Source: Ornithobacterium rhinotracheale
GTDB lineage: Bacteria; Bacteroidota; Bacteroidia; Flavobacteriales; Weeksellaceae
NCBI RefSeq assembly: GCF_004088395.1
Contig: NZ_CP035107.1
Span: 2,061,001-2,125,000 of the forward strand
Length of the DNA: 64,000 nucleotides
Direction of reading: 5' to 3'
Shown: positions 30,181 to 40,347 of the stretch, one piece after another
Layout of the letters: each line of letters starts with the position of its first letter
How positions within the stretch are numbered: the first letter of the stretch is position 1
Position numbers and translations under genes: made by a program
The notes under the pieces: generated by a model
What the model was told of the DNA's origin: nothing
Database searches by the model: none
The model's input: only the letters and a program-made list of their open reading frames with translations

Positions 30181-32121
30181 ATGAATAATTCTACAGCTGA
30201 TTTTTTCGATAAGAAAAACCAGGTTCTAGGACACCCTGCGGGGCTTTTTGTCCTATTTTTTACGGAAATGTGGGAGCGTTTTTCGTTCTACGGAATGCGT
30301 GCCTTGCTTGTTTTATTTTTAGTAAGTTCGGTAGGGATTGGTGGCTGGGATTGGCCGCGTGAAAACGCATTATCACTTTATGGAACTTACTTAGCACTGC
30401 TTTATCTTACGCCCATCATCGGCGGGCAGCTTGCCGATCGCTATCTTGGCTATCGCAAAGCAATTATCATAGGAGCTGTAATCATCACGCTGGGGCATGC
30501 CTCTATGGCAATTGAGCACATCAAAGCCTTTATGTACATTGGGCTTTTACTTTTGGTTATAGGCACAGGGTTCTTCAAGCCCAATATGACTTCCTTTATT
30601 TCCGTTTTATACCAAAATCACCCTGAAAAGAAAGACGGGGCTTACACCATTTTCTATATGGGTGTAAACTCTGGTTCGTTCTTGGGTATCATGCTTTGTG
30701 GGTACTTGGGCGAAACTTTTGGCTGGAGCTGGGGCTTCGGCTTGGCAGGAATTTTCATGCTTTTAGGTTTATTGCAATTCACTCTTTCACATAAAATCTT
30801 TGGCGATGTGGGCATGAAACCTACGGCTAACGATGACACCGTGGAAAGCGACACACACGAAAAAATCCAAGATAAACCTAATCCGTTTACATTGGTAGAC
30901 AAAATCATCATGTTTGTGGTTGCTACACTTGGTTTAATCTGGGTGATTAACGATCCAATCGCTAAAATTTCACACTACAATATTTTAGAAATCAGCGGAA
31001 CAGATATATCTAACAATGCCATAATTGTTGCCTTGATCATGTTTCTTTATTTACTTGTGAGCCGTACGCTTCGTTACAGCAAAATCACTCGCGACAGAAT
31101 GTTTGCCGTGATGATTATCGCATCGCTCATCATTTTCTTTTGGGCAAGTTTTGAGCAAGCGGGAGGGTCTATGAGTATTTTTGCTAAAGATTACACCAAT
31201 CGTGTACTTGCGGGAAATTATGCCTTAGCATTTAATATTGTAGACATCATCATTACTGTGGTGCCCGTAGCGATTATCTCTTATGTTTTATTCTTATTAA
31301 TTAAAAAAACATACAAGAAATTCTTATTAGCCAACACCATTTTGGGCGTGAGTTTCTTGATCATTTGGTCTTTGATTTTCTGGAAAATCTATTACGGATT
31401 TAATACTTATTCTTATCAAGTGTCTATTCCAGAAACCGAGGACACCGTGATTCTTACAGCAGATCAGCTTAAACCTGGAGACAATATCTATGTAGTAGAT
31501 GTTGATAAAAAAGGTAAAAACTTTAAACAAATCACTGCCGAAAAAGCTAAAGAAGTGAGCAACTCTCAAGTAGCGACTATCGTAGAGAAAAAAGAAAACC
31601 AAATCGAGATTCCAGCCACTTGGTTCGGGATTTTGAACTCGCTATTCATAATCATTTTTGCACCATTAATGTCTAAATGGTGGGAAAGCCGTTTCAACCC
31701 ATCACTGGCAGGAAAATACGCCATTGGTCTGTTTTTCTTGGCGGCAGGATTTGGGTTCTTGGCTTTCGGGGCGCGTGATATTCCAAACGGAGCTACGGCA
31801 GCCTCTGTGAGTTTTATTTGGCTCGTCTTGGCTTATTTCCTCCACACGCTGGGAGAACTCTGCGTACAACCAGTAGGGCTTTCATCGGTGAGTAAATTGG
31901 TGCCACCTCGCATGGTTGCCTTTATGTTTGGGGTTTGGTACTTGGCACTTGCCATTGGAAACAAAACTTCGGGTAAAATGGGAGAAATGATAGACCAGAT
32001 TTCTAAAGAACACGGGATTTCTAGTTTCTTCTTAATTTTCACCATAGTTCCAGCTATAATTGGTGTAATTGCATTACTTTTGCACCCACTATTGAAGCGA
32101 TTAATGCATGGCATTAAATAA
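30181..32121 (+). CDS. POT family peptide transporter (third of three)
   Basis: Proton-coupled oligopeptide transporter of 646 residues. It is longer than the first copy because of a hydrophilic insertion at about residues 410-475 (DTVILTADQLKPGDNIYV and following) between helices. Signatures are EMWERFSFYGMRALLVLF and FYMGVNSGSFLGIMLCG. The ends of copies one and three (LMHGIK) match, so they are the closer pair. The extra loop is predicted to face outside by its position, an inference. Confidence 0.93.
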   Translation: MNNSTADFFDKKNQVLGHPAGLFVLFFTEMWERFSFYGMRALLVLFLVSSVGIGGWDWPRENALSLYGTYLALLYLTPIIGGQLADRYLGYRKAIIIGAVIITLGHASMAIEHIKAFMYIGLLLLVIGTGFFKPNMTSFISVLYQNHPEKKDGAYTIFYMGVNSGSFLGIMLCGYLGETFGWSWGFGLAGIFMLLGLLQFTLSHKIFGDVGMKPTANDDTVESDTHEKIQDKPNPFTLVDKIIMFVVATLGLIWVINDPIAKISHYNILEISGTDISNNAIIVALIMFLYLLVSRTLRYSKITRDRMFAVMIIASLIIFFWASFEQAGGSMSIFAKDYTNRVLAGNYALAFNIVDIIITVVPVAIISYVLFLLIKKTYKKFLLANTILGVSFLIIWSLIFWKIYYGFNTYSYQVSIPETEDTVILTADQLKPGDNIYVVDVDKKGKNFKQITAEKAKEVSNSQVATIVEKKENQIEIPATWFGILNSLFIIIFAPLMSKWWESRFNPSLAGKYAIGLFFLAAGFGFLAFGARDIPNGATAASVSFIWLVLAYFLHTLGELCVQPVGLSSVSKLVPPRMVAFMFGVWYLALAIGNKTSGKMGEMIDQISKEHGISSFFLIFTIVPAIIGVIALLLHPLLKRLMHGIK

Positions 32122-32171
32122 TTTTAAAAAAAGGTGGAACAAAAATTGATTAAGCATTAAAAAATCAAACT

Positions 32172-32615
32172 ATGAAACAATTATTTTCGTTATTTATCAT
32201 TCTTGTAGCAAGTTTAAGTTTTGCTCAAGAAATCCAATGGAAAACCATTGAACAAGCTGAGAAGGAAATGCAGGCACATCCAGAAAAGCCTTTGTATATC
32301 GATGTATATACCGACTGGTGTGGCTATTGCCGAAAAATGGATGTATCAACCTACAAAAATGCTGCAGTAGTTGAAAAAATCAACAAAGATTATATCCCAG
32401 TGAAATTTAATGCAGAAGAAAAAAAGGACATTAAATTCATGGGGCATGAGTTTAAATTTGTGAGTGCAGGCCCTAGCGGTATAAACACTTTAGCTTACAA
32501 CTTACTGCAAGGACAAATGAGCTACCCTTCTGTCGTGATTCTTACTAAAGAAGGCAAAATCACCAATATCTTGCGTGGGTATTTAACGCCCGACGAAGTG
32601 CTCTCAGAGATTTAA
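32172..32615 (+). CDS. secreted thioredoxin-fold protein
   Basis: Periplasmic protein of 147 residues with signal peptide MKQLFSLFIILVASLSFAQ and a thioredoxin-like domain of the DUF255/thioredoxin_7 kind. The redox site is WCGYC in DVYTDWCGYCRKMD, and a PSVVIL cis-proline follows. It likely reduces or isomerises disulfides of exported proteins. It stands 50 bases after the third POT gene and before a strong terminator. Confidence 0.88.
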   Translation: MKQLFSLFIILVASLSFAQEIQWKTIEQAEKEMQAHPEKPLYIDVYTDWCGYCRKMDVSTYKNAAVVEKINKDYIPVKFNAEEKKDIKFMGHEFKFVSAGPSGINTLAYNLLQGQMSYPSVVILTKEGKITNILRGYLTPDEVLSEI

Positions 32616-32638
32616 TCATATTCAAAAAAATAAAACCA

Positions 32639-32670
32639 AAAAAGTCGTTTCATTTCTGAAACGACTTTTT
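32639..32670. terminator. bidirectional terminator
   Basis: A perfect 14-bp stem (AAAAAGTCGTTTCA with TGAAACGACTTTTT) and 4-base loop between convergent genes (thioredoxin-like and fbp). Confidence 0.9.
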
Positions 32671-32689
32671 ATTGTGCATTAAAAAATGT

Positions 32690-33712
32690 TTAAAAATCAC
32701 ATTTTCCATATTTTTTCATGAACTCTTCTGCCGTGCGCACCATATTTCTAGAGCCACAGAAAAACGGTACTCTTTCGTGTAAACTCTCGGGCTGAATTTC
32801 CAAAATCCTTTGATAACCATCACTTGCAAATCCGCCCGCTTGCTCAGTGAGCATCGCCATAGGATTACACTCATACAACAATCTTAATTTACCTTTTGGG
32901 TGATTGGTTCCTGAGGGATAAATGTAAATTCCGCCTTTCATCATATTTCTGTGAAAATCTGCCACAAGCGAACCGATATATCGCGAAGTATAAGGCCTAT
33001 CGCCTTCAGATTTCTGGCAATATTTAATGTAATCTTTCACGCCTTGCGGAAAATGCACATAATTTCCCTCGTTAATGGAATAAATATTCCCCGTTGGTGG
33101 AAATTTCATATTCGGGTGCGACAGATAAAATGTCCCAATGGCGGGATCAAGCGTAAACCCGTTCACACCATTCCCCGTCGTATAAACCAAAATCGTAGAA
33201 AGCCCATACAGCACATAGCCTGCCGCCACTTGATGGATTCCCTTTTGTAAAAAATCCTCCATCTGCACAGGGGTTCCCTCGGGAGTCACACGACGATACA
33301 CCGAGAATATCGTCCCCACCGTAACATTCACATCGGCATTGGAAGACCCATCGAGCGGATCTATGAGCACAACATATTTACTCAAGTGCGAATTTCCTCC
33401 GCCCTCGATTTGAATAAAATCCTCGTTCTCTTCCGAGGCTATTCCGCAAACCACCTCACGCTGTGTGAGTGCTTTGATAAATGTCTCATTGGCAAAAACA
33501 TCTAGCTTTTTCTGCTGTTCGCCCTGCACATTTTCGCTACCCACATCGCCCAAAATCTTCTCCACAAGCCCCGCCTTGTTCACTTCTTGATTCACCACTT
33601 TGGTTGCCAATTTTATACAGCTCAAAAGCCGCGAAAGCTCACCTGTGGAATACTTAAAATCGTTTTGATTCTGAATAATAAATTCGCCGAGCGTTTGATA
33701 ATTTTTAGCCAT
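32690..33712 (-). CDS. fbp: fructose-1,6-bisphosphatase class I
   Basis: Gluconeogenic phosphatase of 340 residues, the class I type. The metal-binding motif [10 protein letters not shown] and the substrate region [21 protein letters not shown] and [11 protein letters not shown] are intact. It is a monocistronic gene, divergent from aroQ with about 150 AT-rich bases between the starts. A gluconeogenic life on peptides would fit the peptidase and transporters nearby, as an inference. Confidence 0.96.
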   Translation of the reverse strand: MAKNYQTLGEFIIQNQNDFKYSTGELSRLLSCIKLATKVVNQEVNKAGLVEKILGDVGSENVQGEQQKKLDVFANETFIKALTQREVVCGIASEENEDFIQIEGGGNSHLSKYVVLIDPLDGSSNADVNVTVGTIFSVYRRVTPEGTPVQMEDFLQKGIHQVAAGYVLYGLSTILVYTTGNGVNGFTLDPAIGTFYLSHPNMKFPPTGNIYSINEGNYVHFPQGVKDYIKYCQKSEGDRPYTSRYIGSLVADFHRNMMKGGIYIYPSGTNHPKGKLRLLYECNPMAMLTEQAGGFASDGYQRILEIQPESLHERVPFFCGSRNMVRTAEEFMKKYGKCDF

Positions 33713-33864
33713 GATAGAAATTTTATTGTTAAGGTTATCTCAAAGTTAGGAATTAATTTTCACAAATTCAATTATTTAAAAATAAAATTCTGAGCGGTTT
33801 TATACATTTTTTTTATTTAAAAATCTAAATGATTAAATTTGTAGAAAAGCCTTTATTTAGCATT

Positions 33865-34299
33865 ATGAAACCAAAATTTATCATCATTAATGGTCCTAAC
33901 TTAAACCTACTCGGCACACGCGAACCAGAAATCTACGGCAACAAAACTTTTGAAGATTTTTTGCCAGAAATCCGTGAAAAATTCTCGCATTGCGACATTG
34001 AATATTACCAAACCAATCACGAGGGCAGCATTATCGACAAATTGCACGAAGTGGGATTTTCCTACCAAGGTATCGTCCTAAACGCAGGTGCTTACACTCA
34101 CTATTCTTATGCCATTGCCGATGCACTTAAAGCCATCAAAACACCGTGTATCGAAATCCATATTTCGGACATTTATGCACGAGAAAACTTTAGAAGCCAG
34201 TCTGTTACAGGCACAAACTGCATCAGCATTGTGAGCGGAAAAGGCTTAGAGGGCTATAAAATTGCCTTGCAGGAATTGCTCGATTATTTAAAAATCTAA
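33865..34299 (+). CDS. aroQ: 3-dehydroquinate dehydratase type II
   Basis: Third enzyme of the shikimate pathway, 144 residues from MKPKFIIINGPNLN. The catalytic elements are visible: the NGPNLNLLGTREPEIYG loop with Arg and Tyr, NHEGSIIDKLHE, NAGAYTHYSYAI and HISDIYARENFR. The upstream 12 codons of the longer frame are non-homologous. sbcD begins 17 bases after it, so the three genes aroQ-sbcD-sbcC may be one transcript. Confidence 0.96.
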   Translation: MKPKFIIINGPNLNLLGTREPEIYGNKTFEDFLPEIREKFSHCDIEYYQTNHEGSIIDKLHEVGFSYQGIVLNAGAYTHYSYAIADALKAIKTPCIEIHISDIYARENFRSQSVTGTNCISIVSGKGLEGYKIALQELLDYLKI

Positions 34300-34316
34300 A
34301 TTTCGCTTATTTTTCG

Positions 34317-35537
34317 ATGAAAATTCTACACACCGCCGATTGGCACATTGGTAAAAAGCTGCACAATTACGATTTACACCAAGATTTTGATTTATTCATC
34401 GATTGGCTTTGCCAATTGGTAGAAGATCGTGAGATTGATTTAATTTTAGTTTCGGGCGATATTTTTGACACGGGCAATCCTTCTGCCGAAAGCCGAAAGC
34501 AGTTTTATCAAAGCTTAATTCGTTTGCAAAAATTAAATTGCCAAATCATTCTCACAGGTGGCAATCACGATTCGGCTTCTATGCTTAATGCACCAAAAGA
34601 TATTTTAAACGAAATTTCGGTGAAGATGATTGGCGGAATGCCCGAAAACATAGAGGATTGTGTGATCCCTTTCAAGAAAAATGACGAAGAAATCGTAATT
34701 TGCGCCATTCCGTTTTTGCGCGATGCAGATTTGCGCCGCGCCAACGATGGCTTGTCTTACGACGACCGCATTCAAGCCGTGCAAAAAGGGATTGAAAACA
34801 CTTATGCTCAGGCTGCAAAATACTGCGAATTGCAATTTCCAAATGTACCCGTCATCGCCATGGGGCATTTGTTCACGGCGGGTGTTTCCTCGACATCGGA
34901 TAGCGAGCGAGACATCCAAATCGGGAACGAGGCAAAATTTGATGCGCATCGTTTGAACGATCGTTTTGCCTATGTGGCACTTGGGCACATTCACAAACCA
35001 CAGAGAATCAACGCAAAACAGCCCACTTTTTATTCAGGCTCTCCGCTTCCGCTTTCGTTTAGCGAAAGAAAAGACGAAAAAAGAGTACTTTTAATCGATA
35101 CCGAAAAGGGCTTTGAGCCCGAAAGCATTTCCGTACCGAGTTTTAGAAAATTAATTCGTATTTCGGGAGATTTAGAAAACATTAAAACTAAACTTAATAC
35201 GCTAAACAGCGATTCTACACTGACTAATTTACTAGAAATAGAGCTTAAAGAGCCTAAATTTTCAATTCAGGTGGAAACGGATTTTTTGGATTTAATTTCC
35301 AATTTTAAAGAAGAAAATTTCAACATTATTAAAACTAAAATGTTTTTTGAAGACCGAGTTTTGGGCACCAATGAGCTTTTTCATCAAGATGTAAATATTT
35401 CGGATTTAAGCCCAAATGAAGTTTTTGATGAATTTTTGGAAACGCAAACTTTGGACGATGCATATGCAAAAGAATTAAGGGAAGCTTTTACGCTTTTGCT
35501 GCAAGAAGTGTATGACCAACAAACCGAAAACCTTTAG
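34317..35537 (+). CDS. sbcD: nuclease SbcCD subunit D
   Basis: Mre11-type metallophosphoesterase nuclease, 406 residues. The metal-ligand motifs are in order: HTADWHIGK, SGDIFDTGNPS, GGNHDS, MGHLFTAG and LGHIHKPQ. With SbcC it opens hairpins and removes proteins from DNA ends, protecting the chromosome from long palindromes. The sbcC start follows its stop after 2 bases, so the pair is translated together. Confidence 0.96.
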   Translation: MKILHTADWHIGKKLHNYDLHQDFDLFIDWLCQLVEDREIDLILVSGDIFDTGNPSAESRKQFYQSLIRLQKLNCQIILTGGNHDSASMLNAPKDILNEISVKMIGGMPENIEDCVIPFKKNDEEIVICAIPFLRDADLRRANDGLSYDDRIQAVQKGIENTYAQAAKYCELQFPNVPVIAMGHLFTAGVSSTSDSERDIQIGNEAKFDAHRLNDRFAYVALGHIHKPQRINAKQPTFYSGSPLPLSFSERKDEKRVLLIDTEKGFEPESISVPSFRKLIRISGDLENIKTKLNTLNSDSTLTNLLEIELKEPKFSIQVETDFLDLISNFKEENFNIIKTKMFFEDRVLGTNELFHQDVNISDLSPNEVFDEFLETQTLDDAYAKELREAFTLLLQEVYDQQTENL

Positions 35538-35539
35538 CC

Positions 35540-38500
35540 ATGAAAATCCTAAAAATCGAATTTAAAAACATCAACTCACTGGAAGGGGAACACTGCATAG
35601 ATTTTACCCAGAAACCTTTTGAAGACAACAGCCTTTTTGCCATTACAGGCCCCACGGGAAGCGGAAAATCCACGATTCTAGATGTAATTTCGCTTGCGTT
35701 GTACAATAAAATTCCTCGTCTCGACTCCATCAGCAAAAGCAATATCGAAAAAACGGGTTCTATCCTTACGAAAGGAAAAAAAGAAGCCATGGCAGCGGTG
35801 ACCTACGCTTGCACCCGAGCCACTATAAAATCCGTGTGGAGCATTCGCGTGAATAGAAACGGAAATTTGGCTGAATATGAAATGTTTGTGTACGACGAAA
35901 AGGGCACACCACTGAATCAAAAAAAGAGCGAAGCGCCTACACTTAACGAACAATTTATTGGGCTAAGTTATGAGCAATTCATCAAATCAGCATTGCTGGC
36001 TCAGGGCGAATTTGCTAAATTTTTAAAAGAGGATAAAAAATCAAGATTTCAGCTTTTAGAGAAAATCACAGGAGCAAGTATCTATCGTTTAATCGGGCAA
36101 AAAGCTTTCGTGAAAAATAAAAATTCAGGCGAGCAAATAAAACTTTGGGAAAGGGACAAAGCAGGCTACGAGGAAAAAATATTGCCCCAAGAATTAGAAG
36201 AAAAGTACCTTGCCGAGGCAAAAGAAAATACACAAACGCTAGATGCTGAAAACAAAAAAAGAGAGCTGCTCAATACACAAATTAAGCTAAAAAAGGATTT
36301 GGCTCAAAAGCAAATTGAATGGGAAAATACCCGAAAAAATATTCTAGCAATTGAAAATCAAATTGAGCAATTTAAAAATAATGAAGGTAAACTCCTAAGC
36401 AGGCACGAAGCAACGGAAAGCATTGCAGCGGAACTGACAAGCTGGCAAACATTGCAAACAAGTTTGGTTAAAATCAAGCAGAAATCTGAGCTTTTAGCCA
36501 CAGAAGAAAAAGAACTTTTAGCCCAAAAAGCTGAAAAATTTAGGCAGGCTAAAAATATGCTAAATTCAGATTTTTTGGAGGAAAACCTCAACGAATCTTT
36601 GGCTAAGCTTAAAAAAACAATCAAAAATTTAAACGAAAAACGAGCACAAAAAGCCAACGAATACAGTTCGTTAAAGAATGAGTTTAATCTCGTGGCTAAG
36701 CCTCTCGGAGCCACACTGGCAAAAAAAACCAATGAAGTACAAGCGCAACTTTCGGCCTTAAAAACCAAAGCTGAACACACGGAACATGCGATAAAAGAGA
36801 TTTCGGCAAATATTCATTTGGATAAAAATTTAAGCGTCCAAGAACAATTGCAACAGGCACGAAAAAATCTTGAAACCTATAACGAGATTGAGCTTTTGAT
36901 GCAATCGCTCAAGAATATCGACGAAACTTTAAGCGAAAAAAATAAAAAACTCAATGAAATCTCAGCTGAATTGTCTACTTTGCCTAGTAAAATCGATTTA
37001 GCCAAAAAAGACAAAAACCTTAAAAAAGAAAAACACGCACTGATTGAAGAAAAAATCGCGTTTGCCAATGAAAAAAAGAGCTTGGAGGAGTATCGCGTAC
37101 ATTTGACACAGGGCAAACCTTGTCCGTTATGTGGTGCCACCGAGCACCCTTTTGCCAGCGAGCACGCTTCGGAAGACGACTATTTAAAAATGGAGGAAAA
37201 GCAAGCCAAAGAAGCTTTACGCATTTCGACCGAAAATCTTTTAAAACTTGAAAATCAACAAGCGTCTTTAAGCAAAGAAAAATCAAATTTTGAGCTAGAA
37301 ATTCAGCAAAAAAATGAAGAGTTGAATCGCAAAAAAATTGCAATGCAAGAAAAATTCCCTGAAGTGGATTTTTCGACCCATTGGGCGGAAAAAATCGCAA
37401 CTACCAAAGCGGAAATCAAGCGACTGGAATCGCTGGAAAATCACCAAACGCTACACGAAGCGGCTACGACTGCAATTCCACTGGCGGAAAGCATTATCAA
37501 AGTGACTACAGAGGGCAAATCGCTTAAAAATCAAATTGAGGATCTTCAGGCACAAGGTGCTACCGAAGAGAGCATAGATCGCTTCCTGCTTGATTGGGAA
37601 CGCACTTTAAGCAAAATTGAAAACAAATCGCAGGAAATCAAGTCTTTAGAAAAAGAAAAAAATGAAGAAAATGATAAATTTTCATCACTAGAAAAAGATT
37701 TAAACCAAAAAATTATTCCGCTCGATTTTGTGGACATTACAAGTGCACTCAAGGCTAAATTACCACACAACCAAGTGCAATTATTTAAAGAAAAAATCAA
37801 TCGATTAAATTCTGATTTACAAAAAGTTGTAGGGCAAGAAGACATCTTAAAAAAGGATTGCGAGAGTTTAGCCCAAAATAGCCCAACTGAATCCTTGGAA
37901 GAATTAGAGAAAGCTCTCTCCAATAACGAGCAACTGCTCAACCTATTGAAAGACAAAGAAAAAGAATTAAATCATCTTTTAACAAATAATGATTCTTACA
38001 AACTTGAGCTGAAAAAACTCAGCGAAAAAATTGAAAAAGAAAATAAAGAAAACCGTATTTGGCGCGATTTAAATGATTTAATCGGCGATTCCAAAGGAGA
38101 TAAGTTTAACATTTTTGCACAAGGGCTGACTCTTAAACAATTAATCTTTTTGGCCAATCGTCGCCTCGTCAATCTGAGTCCTAGATACTTGATTGCACAG
38201 CCCGAAAAAGATGAGGATGAAAGCCTCTTTGTGATAGATAAAGATATGGGCAATCAGCGCCGTTCAGTAAAGACGCTTTCGGGTGGAGAGACTTTTATCC
38301 TAAGTTTGGCGCTGGCGCTGGCGCTCTCGGATTTGGCGTCTAAAAATGTCCAAATTGATAGCCTTTTTATTGATGAAGGTTTTGGCACGCTCGACCCTGA
38401 AACGCTTGATTTAACGCTGGATACGCTGGAGCGCTTGCAGCAAGAGAGTAAAAAAATGATTGGTGTGATAAGCCATGTGTCTTTGCTCAAAGAACGAATC

Positions 38501-38566
38501 GCTACACAGATTGTTTTAAAGCAAAATGGCTCGGGGATAAGTACGCTTGAAATTAAAAATGATTAG
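35540..38566 (+). CDS. sbcC: nuclease SbcCD subunit C
   Basis: Rad50-type ATPase of 1008 residues. Walker A is GPTGSGKSTILDVI near residue 35. Long coiled coils (about 180-480 and 560-880) flank a zinc hook CPLCG (Cys528, Cys531). The C-terminal half of the ATPase has the signature LSGGETFILSLALALALSDL and Walker B SLFIDEGFGTLDPE. It partners SbcD in double-strand break and hairpin processing. No damage is seen. Confidence 0.96.
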   Translation: MKILKIEFKNINSLEGEHCIDFTQKPFEDNSLFAITGPTGSGKSTILDVISLALYNKIPRLDSISKSNIEKTGSILTKGKKEAMAAVTYACTRATIKSVWSIRVNRNGNLAEYEMFVYDEKGTPLNQKKSEAPTLNEQFIGLSYEQFIKSALLAQGEFAKFLKEDKKSRFQLLEKITGASIYRLIGQKAFVKNKNSGEQIKLWERDKAGYEEKILPQELEEKYLAEAKENTQTLDAENKKRELLNTQIKLKKDLAQKQIEWENTRKNILAIENQIEQFKNNEGKLLSRHEATESIAAELTSWQTLQTSLVKIKQKSELLATEEKELLAQKAEKFRQAKNMLNSDFLEENLNESLAKLKKTIKNLNEKRAQKANEYSSLKNEFNLVAKPLGATLAKKTNEVQAQLSALKTKAEHTEHAIKEISANIHLDKNLSVQEQLQQARKNLETYNEIELLMQSLKNIDETLSEKNKKLNEISAELSTLPSKIDLAKKDKNLKKEKHALIEEKIAFANEKKSLEEYRVHLTQGKPCPLCGATEHPFASEHASEDDYLKMEEKQAKEALRISTENLLKLENQQASLSKEKSNFELEIQQKNEELNRKKIAMQEKFPEVDFSTHWAEKIATTKAEIKRLESLENHQTLHEAATTAIPLAESIIKVTTEGKSLKNQIEDLQAQGATEESIDRFLLDWERTLSKIENKSQEIKSLEKEKNEENDKFSSLEKDLNQKIIPLDFVDITSALKAKLPHNQVQLFKEKINRLNSDLQKVVGQEDILKKDCESLAQNSPTESLEELEKALSNNEQLLNLLKDKEKELNHLLTNNDSYKLELKKLSEKIEKENKENRIWRDLNDLIGDSKGDKFNIFAQGLTLKQLIFLANRRLVNLSPRYLIAQPEKDEDESLFVIDKDMGNQRRSVKTLSGGETFILSLALALALSDLASKNVQIDSLFIDEGFGTLDPETLDLTLDTLERLQQESKKMIGVISHVSLLKERIATQIVLKQNGSGISTLEIKND

Positions 38567-38605
38567 AAATTTTTCATTATATTTGCCCATAAAATTTTAA
38601 CATTT

Positions 38606-38839
38606 ATGCAAGATAATAAACGCATTGCCGCAGGACTTTTAGGAATTTTCTTTGAATACTTAGGGATTCATAAATTTTATTTAGGCTACAATAAGGAGGG
38701 GGTACTCCAAATTCTCCTTACGCTTTTCACTTGTGGCGCAGGTGGCACATTGGGGCTGATTGAGGGCATTATTTACCTCACGAAAAGTGATGAGGATTTT
38801 TACCAAATCTACCAAGTGAACAAGCGCCCTTGGTTGTAG
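38606..38839 (+). CDS. TM2 domain protein
   Basis: A 77-residue protein with the TM2 fold: two hydrophobic segments joined by a tight turn. The motif is AAGLLGIFFEYLGIHKFYLGY, then LTLFTCGAGGTLGLIEGIIYL. TM2 proteins are common small membrane proteins of unknown role. A TATATTTG box at 38578-38585 may be its -7 element. It is followed after 4 bases by the EpsG-like gene. Confidence 0.85.
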   Translation: MQDNKRIAAGLLGIFFEYLGIHKFYLGYNKEGVLQILLTLFTCGAGGTLGLIEGIIYLTKSDEDFYQIYQVNKRPWL

Positions 38840-38843
38840 AAAG

Positions 38844-39944
38844 ATGCTTTTTTACCTTCTTTGCTTTGCGCTCATTGCTCTGTTGCCCTTTATTCAGAAC
38901 AGGGGGTATCTGCTCGCTGCACTTTTTAGCCTAGCTTTTATTGCTGGCGTGAGGGATATGATTGGCAGCAGAGATGCCTATTATTATGCTTATTTTTTTG
39001 AGCAATTTTCGTTTAGAGATTTATGGCATTTCAATTTTTATGAGCCTGGTTTTAAGATTTATACGATTTTATTGAAAAGCATTTCCAGTCAGCGGGAATT
39101 TTTCTTTTTCATCACGGCCTTTGTATTAATTTTCTTGCAAAGTCTCTCCGTGAAAAACTTAAATCTCCCACCATTGAGCCACTGGATTTTGTTCATTATT
39201 TTATGCAAATTCTATTTGCTAGATTTTGTGTACCTGCGCCAGCTTATGGCCACGGGGCTCGCGTGGGTGGCATTTTCGCACTATTTTGGGCAAGGAAAAA
39301 GGTGGCAGAGTTTTGTGTTATTTATTCTAGCGGCATTTTTTCATCGTAGTGCCTTGATCTTATTGCCTCTTTTCTTTATTTTAAATCTAAAAAATAGCTT
39401 AAAAATTGTTTTTTGGATTTATGCGGCACTCACAACAGTTGTTATTTTTCAATGGATTACACCCATTTCTCAAAAATTCTTTAGAGGAATTGGGCAATAT
39501 TTTCCTTATTTAGATCGATTAAAATACTACGCCTTTGAAAACACAGAACTAAAATATCTTTATTTGTTAGAAATCCCTTTGGTTTTAGTTGTTTTATATT
39601 TTATTCCGAAGCTTAAAAACATTCATGCTCTGCAACAAAGAATCCTATTTAATGCCGTTTTTCTTTATGGATTTTTCTCAATTTTCAGTATGCAAAACAC
39701 AACTTTTATACGCTTTGCTTGGTTTTATTTCTTGGGATTGGCGAGTGCAATTGTACTGATTTTAAACCATTTTAATCGCTCTGAAATTAAAAATTACATC
39801 AAAATCGGAATTTTGGTATATTATTCAGCAATATTTTTTAGAATTTTGATTAGTTTTGATGGCGGAGATTTTATTCCATACAAATCTATTTTTAATGACT
39901 TTAAACGAAACGGACAATTTGAAATTTATGAATACAGGCAGTAA
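38844..39944 (+). CDS. EpsG family membrane protein
   Basis: Polytopic protein of 366 residues, about ten helices, related to EpsG/Wzy-like polymerases of exopolysaccharides. Supporting motifs are GVRDMIGSRDAYYYAYFF near the N-terminus, YLRQLMATGLAWVAFSHYF and AAFFHRSALILLPLFF in the middle. The last two match the EpsG signature of LRQ and FHxSAL. No glycosyltransferase genes are nearby, so its polysaccharide is unknown. Confidence 0.82.
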   Translation: MLFYLLCFALIALLPFIQNRGYLLAALFSLAFIAGVRDMIGSRDAYYYAYFFEQFSFRDLWHFNFYEPGFKIYTILLKSISSQREFFFFITAFVLIFLQSLSVKNLNLPPLSHWILFIILCKFYLLDFVYLRQLMATGLAWVAFSHYFGQGKRWQSFVLFILAAFFHRSALILLPLFFILNLKNSLKIVFWIYAALTTVVIFQWITPISQKFFRGIGQYFPYLDRLKYYAFENTELKYLYLLEIPLVLVVLYFIPKLKNIHALQQRILFNAVFLYGFFSIFSMQNTTFIRFAWFYFLGLASAIVLILNHFNRSEIKNYIKIGILVYYSAIFFRILISFDGGDFIPYKSIFNDFKRNGQFEIYEYRQ

Positions 39945-40347
39945 AAATATCGTTTTTGCACTATTTTTCCTCATCTTTAGCATGCTAGGATTTCAATCTT
40001 GCAAAACACAAAACACTACAGAAAATAGCGAAAAACTAGAATTAAACGCTACTGAATTTAATCAAAAAATCAGCCAAAAGCCAGGCTTAATCCTTGATGT
40101 GCGCACGCCAGAAGAGTATGCACAAGGACACCTAAATCAATCACAACTAATTGATTATAAAAGTGATGATTTCAGCCAAAAGGTAAAAGAATTACCGAAA
40201 AACAAGCCGATTTATGTGTATTGTCGCTCGGGCAGAAGAAGCCACGAAGCGGCTAAAATCTTGAGAGATCTAGGCTATCACCCAGTTTTTGAATTAGAAG
40301 GTGGCATCATCAGCTGGGAGCAAGCTAAGCTTCCCGTTTCGCATTAA
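39928..40347 (+). CDS. rhodanese-like lipoprotein
   Basis: Single-domain rhodanese of 139 residues from MNTGSKNIVF. The N-terminus has a hydrophobic stretch ending FQSCK, which looks like a lipoprotein signal. The domain starts LILDVRTPEEYAQGHL and the active loop is YCRSGRRSHEA, with the catalytic cysteine. It may carry sulfur or only bind in the periplasm. The start overlaps the EpsG-like gene by 17 bases and the stop overlaps the convergent RDD gene by 4. Confidence 0.88.
   Translation: MNTGSKNIVFALFFLIFSMLGFQSCKTQNTTENSEKLELNATEFNQKISQKPGLILDVRTPEEYAQGHLNQSQLIDYKSDDFSQKVKELPKNKPIYVYCRSGRRSHEAAKILRDLGYHPVFELEGGIISWEQAKLPVSH

Noticed and set aside
34605-34994. Minus-strand frame of 129 codons in sbcD
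   Set aside because: It is antisense to a fully conserved nuclease gene; no supporting features.
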